From Treponema sp. (GTDB lineage Bacteria > Spirochaetota > Spirochaetia > Treponematales > Treponemataceae), in the NCBI GenBank assembly GCA_017450535.1, contig JAFSTK010000083.1, positions 1 through 40,793 of the forward strand: a DNA stretch of 40,793 nt, given 5' to 3'. Made by a program: the position numbers and the translations under genes. This document shows positions 24,373-32,351 of this stretch, in pieces (the first letter of the stretch is position 1; each line of letters opens with the position of its first letter). The notes under the pieces are model-generated. The model was given only the letters and a program-made list of their open reading frames with translations, was not told the origin of the DNA and searched no databases.

Positions 24373-26415
24373 ATGAGCCTAAAAAAACAACTGCTGACCG
24401 CAACGGCAACTTTGCTGATTATGGGCATCGGTCTTACGGGCTGTAACCGCGGAACAAACACAGACACAAGTGGCGGAAAACCTTGGATTGACAGCAATAT
24501 ACAGGCAAACGTAAAAAGCACAAAAAAGCCTTCCGCACAGGAAGATTTTCATCGGTATGTGAATCAGGACTGGCTGACGAAAGCAAAAATCTTTGAAGGA
24601 GAGCCTCGTTTCGGCTCATTTCGAGAGGCCGCGAAAAGCATAGATAAAAAAGTGCTCGCTCTTCTCAAAGACAACAACGATTTAGGACATGACGCGGAAT
24701 TAGTGCGCTCACTTTACAATGCAATTCTCGACTGGAAAACACGAAACAAAAACGGCATAACCCCCATCATCCCCATACTTCAGGATATTCGTAACATCAA
24801 AACTATTGATGAGCTTTCTGATTTTATCTGCGATAACGAGCGAAGTTTTTGGTCACCAACATTTGTAGGCGTTGGAAATGGCAGCGAGTTTGACGACTCA
24901 TCTTCATACGCCACATTCATCAACACAGCAGGCTATACGCTGGGAGATGCAGCCGAATATGAGAAGCGCACAGAAATGGGAGAACGTCGTGCAAAAGCCA
25001 TAGCCCTTCTTCAAGACACATTGCTCGCCCGCTTTGGCTATTCAAAAGAAGAATCAAAAGAATTGTTTGACAAAACGCTGTCTTTTGAAGGAAAACTTGC
25101 GGCAAAGGCAATGACACAGGCTGACATGATGTCTCCTGACCGCTTCAAAAAAATAAACAATTCGTTTACGCCAGAAGCAGTCTCCAAACTTGCTGTGCGA
25201 TTTCCTCTCGTCCGCTATATTAAAGCGCGCGGATATTCAGATGCAAAAAAATACATTGTCCTCCAGCCGGAAGTTATCAAAGTCCTGGACTCCTTGTACA
25301 CGGAAGAAAACCTTGAGGAAATGAAAGCGTATATTCTGACACGCACCGTGCGAGGTACAGCGGCTTTACTTGACAAAGAAGCGGAAAAGGCAATTACAGA
25401 AGCAGAAAATATTCTTTCCGGCTCAAAAGGAAAACAGCCCGATGAAAAACAAGCGGCTGACACCGTAAGAGAAAAACTCTCTACACCAATAATCAGAGCA
25501 TACCTCGCGCAGTACGATTTGAGCCAAATGAAAAAAGAGATAACTGAAATCTGTAAGAAAGTAATCGCAACATATCGGGAAATGCTCAAAAAAGAAACTT
25601 GGCTTTCTGAAAAAACGCGGACAAAAGCAATTGAAAAACTTGATAACATTACCATTCATTCAATCTATCCGGAAAAATGGGTTGATTATAGCGAGCTGAA
25701 TCTAAAAGGACTTTCTTACTTTGACTGCATGAAAGCGATAAGCGAATTTTCAGATAAACTCGACCGTTCCCACACAAATGGCAAAGTTGACAAAGAACTG
25801 TGGACTGACATGGATCTTTTAGAGGCAAATGCATTTTATAATCCGGCTAATAACTCAATCAATATTATTCCGGGACTGCTCACCTCACCATTCTACAGCG
25901 ACGGAATGTCACAAGAAGTGCTTCTCGGTACAATTGGGTCTGTTATCGGTCATGAAATCAGTCACGCTTTTGACACTAACGGAGCACAATTTGACAAAGA
26001 CGGAAATTTTGCAAACTGGTGGACTGAAGAGGATTACAAGGCATTTCAGGTGCGCGCAGAAAAACTCATCGCTTTCTATGATGATATAACGGTGTGGAGC
26101 GGAGTAAACGTAAAAGGAAAACAGATTCAGACGGAAGCGATTGCTGATATTGCGGGAATAAAAGTCATGCTGGAAATTGCAAAATCAATTCCTGACTTTA
26201 ACTACAAGACATTCTTTGAATCATATGCGCTGTTATGGAGAAACATCAACACCATTGAGTTTGAGCAGTACAAGATGAAGGCAGACCCGCACCCGCTGAA
26301 CTATCTGCGCACAAATGTAACCCTTCAGCAATACGATGAATTCATTGAAGCCTACGGAATAAAAGAGGGAGACGGCATGTACCTCGCCCCCGAAAAACGA
26401 ATTCTGGTTTGGTAA
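24373..26415 (+). CDS. M13 (neprilysin/PepO-type) zinc metallopeptidase lipoprotein
   Basis: A 680-residue lipoprotein: signal peptide with lipobox LTGC (Cys near residue 24), so it is anchored in a membrane. The M13 features are all present: N-terminal domain from PSAQEDFHRYVNQDWL, the substrate-contact motif NAFYNPANNSINIIPG, the zinc site GHEISHAFD (HExxH), a third ligand Glu in TEAIADIAGI (usual form ENIAD), and the C-terminal YLRTNVTLQQYDEF region, ending in a Trp as the family does. It cleaves short peptides; a role in peptide nutrition or host-factor processing is likely. AGGAG precedes the ATG. Confidence 0.93.
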   Translation: MSLKKQLLTATATLLIMGIGLTGCNRGTNTDTSGGKPWIDSNIQANVKSTKKPSAQEDFHRYVNQDWLTKAKIFEGEPRFGSFREAAKSIDKKVLALLKDNNDLGHDAELVRSLYNAILDWKTRNKNGITPIIPILQDIRNIKTIDELSDFICDNERSFWSPTFVGVGNGSEFDDSSSYATFINTAGYTLGDAAEYEKRTEMGERRAKAIALLQDTLLARFGYSKEESKELFDKTLSFEGKLAAKAMTQADMMSPDRFKKINNSFTPEAVSKLAVRFPLVRYIKARGYSDAKKYIVLQPEVIKVLDSLYTEENLEEMKAYILTRTVRGTAALLDKEAEKAITEAENILSGSKGKQPDEKQAADTVREKLSTPIIRAYLAQYDLSQMKKEITEICKKVIATYREMLKKETWLSEKTRTKAIEKLDNITIHSIYPEKWVDYSELNLKGLSYFDCMKAISEFSDKLDRSHTNGKVDKELWTDMDLLEANAFYNPANNSINIIPGLLTSPFYSDGMSQEVLLGTIGSVIGHEISHAFDTNGAQFDKDGNFANWWTEEDYKAFQVRAEKLIAFYDDITVWSGVNVKGKQIQTEAIADIAGIKVMLEIAKSIPDFNYKTFFESYALLWRNINTIEFEQYKMKADPHPLNYLRTNVTLQQYDEFIEAYGIKEGDGMYLAPEKRILVW

Positions 26416-26422
26416 GGAAAAA

Positions 26423-26461
26423 GCAGAAACAAAAAACACACCCACGGCTTTTTGTTTCTGC
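26423..26461 (+). terminator. Intrinsic terminator after the M13 gene
   Basis: A perfect 13-bp stem, GCAGAAACAAAAA/TTTTTGTTTCTGC (26423-26435 and 26449-26461). The T residues are inside the right arm. Confidence 0.75.
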
Positions 26462-26539
26462 CCTTTGGTAAAAGTAAGATTATCCGCTTCATTGGAAATT
26501 TCCCATGCTTTATTCGTGTAACTATGATATACTACTTTT

Positions 26540-27646
26540 ATGCGCAGCAGATTTCTTTTTAAATCAGTTCTGCATATTGAATATATTCTCTTCTTTATCG
26601 GCTTAGTCTGTTTTTGCCTGTCGGAAGCGTTTCTGGTCATTGCGCATAATCGATATGCGGTACTGGAAAACGACTTTGCGGAACTGGAAACATTCTGTAT
26701 TACGGAAGATTTTTCGCAAGCCCCTTACGAAACGGATGCGCACAGTTTTCAGCCGGTTTTTGAACGCATCAAAAAAAGCTGCATTCCTCTCGCCTATTTT
26801 GCACCTGACATAGATCGGGAACTTTCAAACCTTACCACCACGATTCCAGATTTTGAGTCAAGCGAAAAGATTAAGACGCATCCCCTGTTTGGAATCGTTC
26901 GGCTTCGCAATGAAGTTCAAGAAGTGTGGAGACGAATTGGATTTGGTTACCGGGCGATGAGTATGTCATCATTGACACTTATCTTGATTGCGATGGCGGT
27001 AATCATCTACCGATTCGTCATGCAAAAGGCAGCGACGGAAAAATCCCTGATAATAAGCGAGGCTCACTCCACATTCAGCCGGAATCTGCATGACGGACTT
27101 GCGCAGGACATTGCCGCAGCAAAAATTTTACTCGCCGAGCACGAAACAGAAAAAGCGTCGTTCTTCATAAATCATGCATTGCAGGAAACACGCTACCTCA
27201 TCGATTCGCTCCACCTGACGTTCACCGACGACTTTGAGACATTCATACAAAAAACACTCGCTTCATTCGAGGTAAACTGCGGAATTCATACTGAACTAGT
27301 CTGCACGGCAACTTCTCTCTCCCACTTACAGCCTCAGACGCAACTTGAACTGCTTCGCATCATTCAGGAAGCATTGAGCAACATCTTCCGCCACGCAAAC
27401 GCCACTTTGATTCAAGTGATGCTCACCGACATTGCGGACGAACTCAGGCTTGTCATAAAAGACAACGGCCGCGGTTTTGATGTGGAATCCCTTGAAAAAA
27501 CGTCCACCTCTTCAGAACAAAAGGGTTCTAATGGTCACTGGGGAATTGAGAACATGAAAAAGCGGGTGAACGTGCTGGGCGGCACAATTAAATTTATAAA
27601 CGACGGAGGACTTACCATTGCAATCAGCATCAAAAACACTTTATAG
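26540..27646 (+). CDS. NarL-class sensor histidine kinase, orphan
   Basis: A 368-residue kinase. Two membrane helices (about residues 13-35 and 137-158) frame a periplasmic sensing region of roughly 100 residues without a recognisable domain. The dimerisation domain is HisKA_3 with the phosphorylated His in FSRNLHDGLAQDIAAAK (about residue 187). The ATPase has N-box EALSNIFRHA, G1 DNGRGF and G2 GHWGIENM. Such kinases pair with NarL-type response regulators, but none is adjacent. TATACT ends six bases before the ATG, suggesting a leaderless message. The next gene overlaps it by 29 bases. Confidence 0.92.
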   Translation: MRSRFLFKSVLHIEYILFFIGLVCFCLSEAFLVIAHNRYAVLENDFAELETFCITEDFSQAPYETDAHSFQPVFERIKKSCIPLAYFAPDIDRELSNLTTTIPDFESSEKIKTHPLFGIVRLRNEVQEVWRRIGFGYRAMSMSSLTLILIAMAVIIYRFVMQKAATEKSLIISEAHSTFSRNLHDGLAQDIAAAKILLAEHETEKASFFINHALQETRYLIDSLHLTFTDDFETFIQKTLASFEVNCGIHTELVCTATSLSHLQPQTQLELLRIIQEALSNIFRHANATLIQVMLTDIADELRLVIKDNGRGFDVESLEKTSTSSEQKGSNGHWGIENMKKRVNVLGGTIKFINDGGLTIAISIKNTL

Positions 27647-28193
27647 TTTTATTGTGGTGTGCGCCGCGGTTGTGGTGAATGTGCTTCTCTCTCTTACCGC
27701 CTCATCGCTCAGGCTGCCACTCTATTTTGACTCGCTCCTCACCCTTTGCGTAACGGCGTTGTGCGGTCTTGTCCCTGGACTTATCTGTGCCGTGTTCACA
27801 AATGTTTTGCTCACTTTATACACCGCCTCCAAACTCACATTCGCGCTCTGCCATATCGTGACAGTTCTTCTAGCGTGGCTTACATTCCACCACAGAAAAA
27901 AACAGAGCAGGATGCTCTTCGATGCAGATGTATTTTTGTGGGCAGGGTTGTGGAGCGCGCTCAGCAATTCATTTTTGGGAAGCCTCATTTCAGGCGCGTT
28001 CTTTGCCTCTGCCCCAGGCCCCAGCATGAATACCATGGTGCAAGGAATTTACTTCGTCACGCAGAATCTGCCGCTTTCTGTAGGAATTGCAGGCTCGGTC
28101 TCAAACCTCACCGACAAGATGATAAGCGCGGTGCTCAGTTTTGCCGTATATCGTCTGATAGAAAAAAAACGAAATACGCTGACAACACAATGA
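27618..28193 (+). CDS. ECF-transporter S-component-like membrane protein
   Basis: A 191-residue protein with five or six membrane helices. The start is TTG at 27618, inside the kinase gene, with GGAGG eight bases upstream, giving MQSASKTLYSFIVV. The segment PLYFDSLLTLCVTALCGLVPGLICAVFTN resembles the S-component fold of energy-coupling-factor vitamin transporters and related sensory membrane domains. I do not see the loop motif for the T-component. Coupling to a kinase gene suggests it is a signal-sensing or substrate-binding membrane partner of the kinase. Confidence 0.65.
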   Translation: MQSASKTLYSFIVVCAAVVVNVLLSLTASSLRLPLYFDSLLTLCVTALCGLVPGLICAVFTNVLLTLYTASKLTFALCHIVTVLLAWLTFHHRKKQSRMLFDADVFLWAGLWSALSNSFLGSLISGAFFASAPGPSMNTMVQGIYFVTQNLPLSVGIAGSVSNLTDKMISAVLSFAVYRLIEKKRNTLTTQ

Positions 28194-28233
28194 GTGTTTT
28201 TGCCAGAAATTTTTGATAAAGCGCGCTCAAAAG

Positions 28234-28270
28234 AAAAAAGGCTTTCTTCCGTATGGAAAAAAGCCTTTTG
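28234..28270. terminator. Bidirectional terminator between the membrane-protein gene and gdhA
   Basis: Arms AAAAGGCTTTCTTCC and GGAAAAAAGCCTTTT, four-base loop, one mismatch. It serves the convergent genes on both sides. Confidence 0.8.
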
Positions 28271-28306
28271 TATTAACTCAATACATATGTGACCATTGCT
28301 CTCGCA

Positions 28307-28410
28307 ATTACACCAAGCCCTGTGCCAGGAACATTCGCCTGCGGCGAAGTTCTGCGAGTTTGCTTTCGCAAACTCGTTCGATCAGTTCTATTACACCAAA
28401 CCCTGTGCCA
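28307..28410. repeat. Hairpin insertion flanked by 21-bp direct repeats at the gdhA 3' end
   Basis: The last codons of gdhA (28390-28410) are repeated at 28307-28327 with one mismatch. Between them lie 62 bases containing two perfect hairpins: TTCGCC-TGC-GGCGAA (28334-28348) and CGAGTTTGC-TTTC-GCAAACTCG (28355-28376). The arrangement looks like a small palindromic element with a duplicated target. Confidence 0.75.
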
Positions 28411-29755
28411 TCATCGCGCGAGCGACTTTCAGGAAGCCGTAGATGTTTGCGCCGGAGACGTAGTCGGCTTTTGTCGCGTATTTGGCTGCGGTCTCGTATG
28501 CGTTGTCGTGGATGTTGGTCATAATCTGCTTCAGTTTTGCGTCCACTTCTTCGCGAGTCCATGACAAGCGCTCTGAGTTCTGGCTCATTTCAAGACCAGA
28601 AACTGCAACACCACCAGCGTTAGAAGCCTTTCCAGGAGCGAACAAAACACCAGCCTTCTGCAATTCAGCGATAGCGTCTGCACGAGTCGGCATGTTTGCG
28701 CCTTCTGCAACCAGTTTTACACCGTTTGCAATCAGTTTCTTTGCGTCTTCAATGTAGATTTCGTCCTGTGTTGCGCACGGGAAAGCCAAGTCAGCTTTAA
28801 CGCCCCACGGTTTTTCACCCTTGAAGAACTTTGCCTTCGGATATTTTTTCACATACTCATCAACTTTCTTGTGAGCTGCGCGGAATTCCATAACGTATGC
28901 CAATTTCTCAGCATCGATTCCGTCTTCGTCCAAGATGTATCCGCTTGAGTCAGACAGCGTGATAACCTTGCCACCCAACTGTGTGATTTTCTCACAAGCA
29001 TACTGAGCGACGTTTCCGTCACCAGAAATAAGAGCAGTCTTGCCCTTGAAATCAGTTCCAGCAGCCTTGAGCATACACTCTGCAAAATAAATCAGACCGT
29101 AGCCAGTTGCTTCCGGGCGAATCAATGAACCGCCAAAGTCCAAGCCCTTTCCAGTCAAAACACCTGTGAAGTTGTTTACGATTCTCTTGTACTGACCGAA
29201 CATCCAAGCCACTTCGCGTCCGCCAACACCTTTGTCACCAGCAGGAACGTCTGTGTCAGCGCCAATGTGGCGGTACAATTCTGTCATAAATGACTGGCAG
29301 AAGCGCATTACTTCTCCATCGCTCTTTCCGTGCGGGTCAAAGTCAGAACCACCCTTACCGCCACCCATCGGGAGTGTCGTCAAGCTGTTCTTCAAAACCT
29401 GCTCAAAGCCCAAGAATTTCAAAACGTCAAGACCTACTTCAGGAGAGAAGCGCAAGCCTCCTTTGTACGGACCAATCGCGCTGTTAAACTGTACGCGGAA
29501 ACCACGATTTACATGCGGTTTACCCTGATCATCCGTCCACGGCACGCGGAACATAATAATGCGCTCAGGCTCAACAAAGCGTTCCAGAACAGCAGTCGCT
29601 TCCAATTCGGGCATCGTGTCCACAACCGGAGAAAGTGTCTCCAGAACGAGGCCAGCAGCCTGCAAAAAGTGCTCCTGATCTGCATAGCGAGCCTGCAAAT
29701 CTTCCCACACGCGCTTACAATACGCGTTCTTCACGTTAAATGATTTGATTGCCAT
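28391..29755 (-). CDS. gdhA: NADP-type glutamate dehydrogenase
   Basis: A 454-residue enzyme of the hexameric NADP-dependent class (2-oxoglutarate + NH4+ to glutamate). Motifs: GPYKGGLRFSPEV, the catalytic lysine in PMGGGKGGSDFDPHGKSD, DVPAGDKGVGGREVAWMFGQ, and the cofactor fold starting at GKTALISGDGNVAQYACEK. Length and the GKSDGEVMRFCQSF segment fit the small GDH50 class used for ammonium assimilation. AAGGGG precedes the ATG. The gene has its own strong promoter and a structured leader with a terminator-like hairpin, so it is not simply read through from the phosphofructokinase gene. Confidence 0.96.
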   Translation of the reverse strand: MAIKSFNVKNAYCKRVWEDLQARYADQEHFLQAAGLVLETLSPVVDTMPELEATAVLERFVEPERIIMFRVPWTDDQGKPHVNRGFRVQFNSAIGPYKGGLRFSPEVGLDVLKFLGFEQVLKNSLTTLPMGGGKGGSDFDPHGKSDGEVMRFCQSFMTELYRHIGADTDVPAGDKGVGGREVAWMFGQYKRIVNNFTGVLTGKGLDFGGSLIRPEATGYGLIYFAECMLKAAGTDFKGKTALISGDGNVAQYACEKITQLGGKVITLSDSSGYILDEDGIDAEKLAYVMEFRAAHKKVDEYVKKYPKAKFFKGEKPWGVKADLAFPCATQDEIYIEDAKKLIANGVKLVAEGANMPTRADAIAELQKAGVLFAPGKASNAGGVAVSGLEMSQNSERLSWTREEVDAKLKQIMTNIHDNAYETAAKYATKADYVSGANIYGFLKVARAMMAQGLV

Positions 29756-29794
29756 TTTTTACCCCTTACAATCATAGTTTTTTTTACAAAAAAA

Positions 29795-29860
29795 GCGTCA
29801 TACACAAAACTCCGCCACACCCAACATTTGGGCGCACTGATAGAGCCTTATGTATGACGC
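29795..29860 (-). ncRNA. Structured leader of gdhA with terminator-like hairpin
   Basis: Read on the minus strand, GCGTCATACA pairs with TGTATGACGC (10 bp, 29851-29860 with 29795-29804). Inside is a second hairpin around CGCCCAA-ATG-TTGGGTG, and seven T residues follow the outer stem. It begins about eight bases after the predicted transcription start and ends about 40 bases before the gdhA ATG. It could be an attenuator or a separate small RNA. I recognise no known riboswitch class in it. Confidence 0.55.
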
Positions 29861-29875
29861 CATTGTCATGCCGTT

Positions 29876-29904
29876 ACTATATAGCAGAATAAAAAAAATG
29901 TCTA
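29876..29904 (-). promoter_or_regulatory. Promoter of gdhA
   Basis: On the minus strand TAGACA (29899-29904), 17 bases with eight T residues, and TATAGT (29876-29881). It lies directly downstream of the phosphofructokinase terminator. Confidence 0.7.
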
Positions 29905-29909
29905 GGGGT

Positions 29910-29946
29910 AAAAAAATCGCACCCATGCAAACAAGCACAGGTGCGA
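29910..29946 (-). terminator. Intrinsic terminator of the phosphofructokinase gene
   Basis: Stem TCGCACC/GGTGCGA with a 16-base loop, followed on the minus strand by seven T residues. Confidence 0.85.
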
Positions 29947-29969
29947 GATGAAAAGCCAATCAAACAGAA

Positions 29970-31208
29970 TTACAGTTTTCTGTCGTCCAGATAGATGTGG
30001 TGTGGCAGACCCGCGACGTAAATCGGAGTAAGCTCAGCCTGAATAAGCGGCATTGCGTACTCGATGAATGCGGGGAGCATCTGTGTATGGTCTGCGTTTA
30101 CCCATTCCATCGGCACTTTCTTCTCCAAGTTTGCGACTTCGCTAATCGGATGAAGCTCGGTGGTGCACTGATACGGAGAGTTAGAAATGCGCTTAATCGC
30201 AACCATTTCTCCTGTGTGACCTTCACATGCTGCTTTTACTGCGGCACCGCCAACCTGATACGCTTCCGTAATATCCACGCGGCTGGTCAAGTGACCCGCA
30301 CAACGCTGGAGCGTAGAAAGCTCAATTGAACGAGTCTTTGTGTCCAATTTGCGCGCAATCGTATTTGCGAGGAAGCGAGCGGTACCAGTCAGAGACTTGT
30401 GACCAAATGCATCGACCGCATGCTCATCATCAGCAAGCTCACACACGTAACGTCCGTCTTCCAGCTTAACACCTTCAGAAACCGCAATCACGACGCTCGC
30501 CTTTTCCTTCTGCATGCGCTCAACTTTTTCCACAAAGCGGTCTACATTGAACGGCACTTCCGGCAGACAAATCATATCAACGCCTTCGCAGTCCTCAGAT
30601 TTTGCGAGTGCGGCAGCAGCAGTCAGCCAACCAGCGTTGCGTCCCATGATTTCTACAATCGTCACATATTTTGTGCCGTACACAGTCGCATCGCGGATAA
30701 TTTCCTTCATCACCACGCCAATATATTTTGCCGCGCTTCCGTAGCCCGGTGTGTGGTCAGTAACGCAAAGGTCATTGTCAATCGTCTTTGGAACACCTAT
30801 AAAGCGGATGTCAGAATTGATTTGCTTGCCGTAAATAGCCAGCTTGTTAATCGTATCCATTGAATCGTTTCCGCCGATATAGAAGAAGAAACCGATGTCC
30901 AATTTATTGAGCAAAGCAAAAATCTTGTCGAACACTTCTTTTGCTTTTGGGTCATCCAGTTCCGGCAGCTTGTAACGGCAGCTTCCCAAATAACTTGACG
31001 GAGTGCGTTTAAGCAACTCAATGTCCAGCGCGCCGTGCAACTTCTCTTTCATATCGATATAGCGTTCTTGCAGGAGCCCCTGAATTCCATGAACCATACC
31101 GTATACGTGTGGCGCACCTCTGTCACGAGCAGCCTCAAAAACACCTGCCAAACTTGCATTGATAACCGATGTCGGACCACCAGACTGACCGACGATTGCA
31201 TTCTTCAT
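29970..31208 (-). CDS. pfp: Pyrophosphate-dependent 6-phosphofructokinase
   Basis: A 412-residue phosphofructokinase that uses PPi as phosphoryl donor, reversible in glycolysis. It begins NAIVGQSGGPTSVINASLAG. The key motif is GGNDSMDT: the Asp in place of the Gly of ATP-dependent enzymes (GGDGS) blocks ATP binding. PKTIDNDL, with the Lys typical of PPi users, follows, then GYGSAAKYIG and the EIMGRNAGWLTAA segment. It matches the clade found in spirochaetes and other anaerobes. AGGAGG precedes the ATG. Together with hppA and PPDK it outlines a PPi-based energy economy. Confidence 0.94.
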   Translation of the reverse strand: MKNAIVGQSGGPTSVINASLAGVFEAARDRGAPHVYGMVHGIQGLLQERYIDMKEKLHGALDIELLKRTPSSYLGSCRYKLPELDDPKAKEVFDKIFALLNKLDIGFFFYIGGNDSMDTINKLAIYGKQINSDIRFIGVPKTIDNDLCVTDHTPGYGSAAKYIGVVMKEIIRDATVYGTKYVTIVEIMGRNAGWLTAAAALAKSEDCEGVDMICLPEVPFNVDRFVEKVERMQKEKASVVIAVSEGVKLEDGRYVCELADDEHAVDAFGHKSLTGTARFLANTIARKLDTKTRSIELSTLQRCAGHLTSRVDITEAYQVGGAAVKAACEGHTGEMVAIKRISNSPYQCTTELHPISEVANLEKKVPMEWVNADHTQMLPAFIEYAMPLIQAELTPIYVAGLPHHIYLDDRKL

Positions 31209-31303
31209 GAAAATCCTCCTAATAAAGATTGCGTATTGATTTTTATTTCTTCTTATATTTTAGCATAGGATTTGTGAAAAAGCGAGAAAATTATATAAAA
31301 CTG

Positions 31304-31331
31304 CAAAAAAAAGACACCCAACCAGGGTGTC
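31304..31331 (-). terminator. Intrinsic terminator of the sigma-factor gene
   Basis: Stem GACACCC/GGGTGTC with a five-base loop, followed on the minus strand by a T-run of about eight. Confidence 0.9.
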
Positions 31332-31353
31332 TCATAAACAGCAGTCGCACACA

Positions 31354-32196
31354 TTATGCCGCTACATACGCTTCCAGTTTGCGCATTCTTCTCGGATGCT
31401 GCATACGTACAATCGCACGTTTTTCAATCTGGCGAATACGCTCTTTAGTCAGCTGGCACACATCTCCCACTTCTTTGAGTGACATAGGGCGGCTTCCATC
31501 CAATCCGTAGCGAAGGCGAATAACACGCGCTTCATTGGGTCTGAGCGTATCAAGCACTTCATTGATGTCATCGTGCATTGTTTTTGCAACGATTTCTTCA
31601 TACGGAGTGGCATAACGCTCGTCTTCCATAAAGTCACCAACAGACGCATTTTCATTATCACCGCTATGCACTTGTGCATCAAGGCTTACCATCTCACGAT
31701 TGATATTCAGCATGTCGCGCACATGAGCCGTATCCATATTCAGCATCTCAGCAACTTCTGCAATTTCTTCCTCCGCAGTCTTTCCGTTGCCCACCATCTT
31801 GCGAGCGTGCTCAATCTGCACCAGTTCATTCGCACGGTTAAGCGGCAGACGAATAGCGCGGCTCTTTTCACAGATAGCCTTCAGAATGCACTGGCGAATC
31901 CACCACACAGCGTAAGAGATAAAATGATATCCTTTTTCCACGTCAAATTTGTCGATGGCGGTAAGCAGACCGATATTTCCTTCGCTGATTAAATCAACCA
32001 AGTCCAGTCCTTGTCCCTGGTATTTTTTCGCGACATTCACCACAAAGCGCAAGTTCGCTTTTGCAATCTTATCCTTTGCCGCTTTATCGCCAGCCTTTGC
32101 CTTGAGCGCAAGCTCATTCTCTTCCTCGCGGCTCATCAGCGGAATCTTGTTGATTTCTTTTAAGTACATTGAAAGCACTGCGTCGTCGTTTGTCAT
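31354..32196 (-). CDS. RpoD/RpoS-like sigma factor without region 1.1
   Basis: A 280-residue sigma-70 family protein. Region 1.2 starts near residue 4 (DAVLSMYLKEINKIPLMS). Region 2 is complete (ANLRFVVNVAKKYQGQGL, DLVDLISEGNIGLL, YHFISYAVWWIRQCILKAI, SRAIRLPLNR). Regions 3 and 4 follow, with the -35-recognising helix SLKEVGDVCQLTKERIRQIE near the C-terminus. Lacking the acidic region 1.1 of a housekeeping RpoD, it looks like a secondary (group 2) factor; T. pallidum has a comparable second RpoD-like gene beside groES, as I recall. GGGAG precedes the ATG. A sigma-54-type promoter and a hairpin-rich leader precede it. Confidence 0.93.
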   Translation of the reverse strand: MTNDDAVLSMYLKEINKIPLMSREEENELALKAKAGDKAAKDKIAKANLRFVVNVAKKYQGQGLDLVDLISEGNIGLLTAIDKFDVEKGYHFISYAVWWIRQCILKAICEKSRAIRLPLNRANELVQIEHARKMVGNGKTAEEEIAEVAEMLNMDTAHVRDMLNINREMVSLDAQVHSGDNENASVGDFMEDERYATPYEEIVAKTMHDDINEVLDTLRPNEARVIRLRYGLDGSRPMSLKEVGDVCQLTKERIRQIEKRAIVRMQHPRRMRKLEAYVAA

Positions 32197-32209
32197 GTCG
32201 GTCTCCCAG

Positions 32210-32351
32210 AAAAAGTCAATGAGGAAATTTCAATTTCCGATTTGACTTTTTACGCTGTTCCACAATGCAATGAGGAACAGCAGTTGATAAAAAGTTTGCA
32301 ACGCAAACTTTGCAAAGATAAAAACTGACGCTATTTCAGGCAATTTTTATC
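32210..32351 (-). promoter_or_regulatory. Leader of the sigma-factor gene: four consecutive hairpins
   Basis: From the promoter towards the gene: a hairpin with arms 32312-32324 and 32341-32354 (GATAAAAA/TTTTTATC core); a perfect AAAGTTTGC-AAC-GCAAACTTT (32291-32311), T-rich downstream on the minus strand like a terminator; GCTGTTCC/GGAACAGC (32254-32281); and AAAAAGTCAA/TTGACTTTTT (32210-32251) with an inner GGAAATT/AATTTCC. The last ends next to the Shine-Dalgarno sequence, so it could control translation. Confidence 0.6.
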
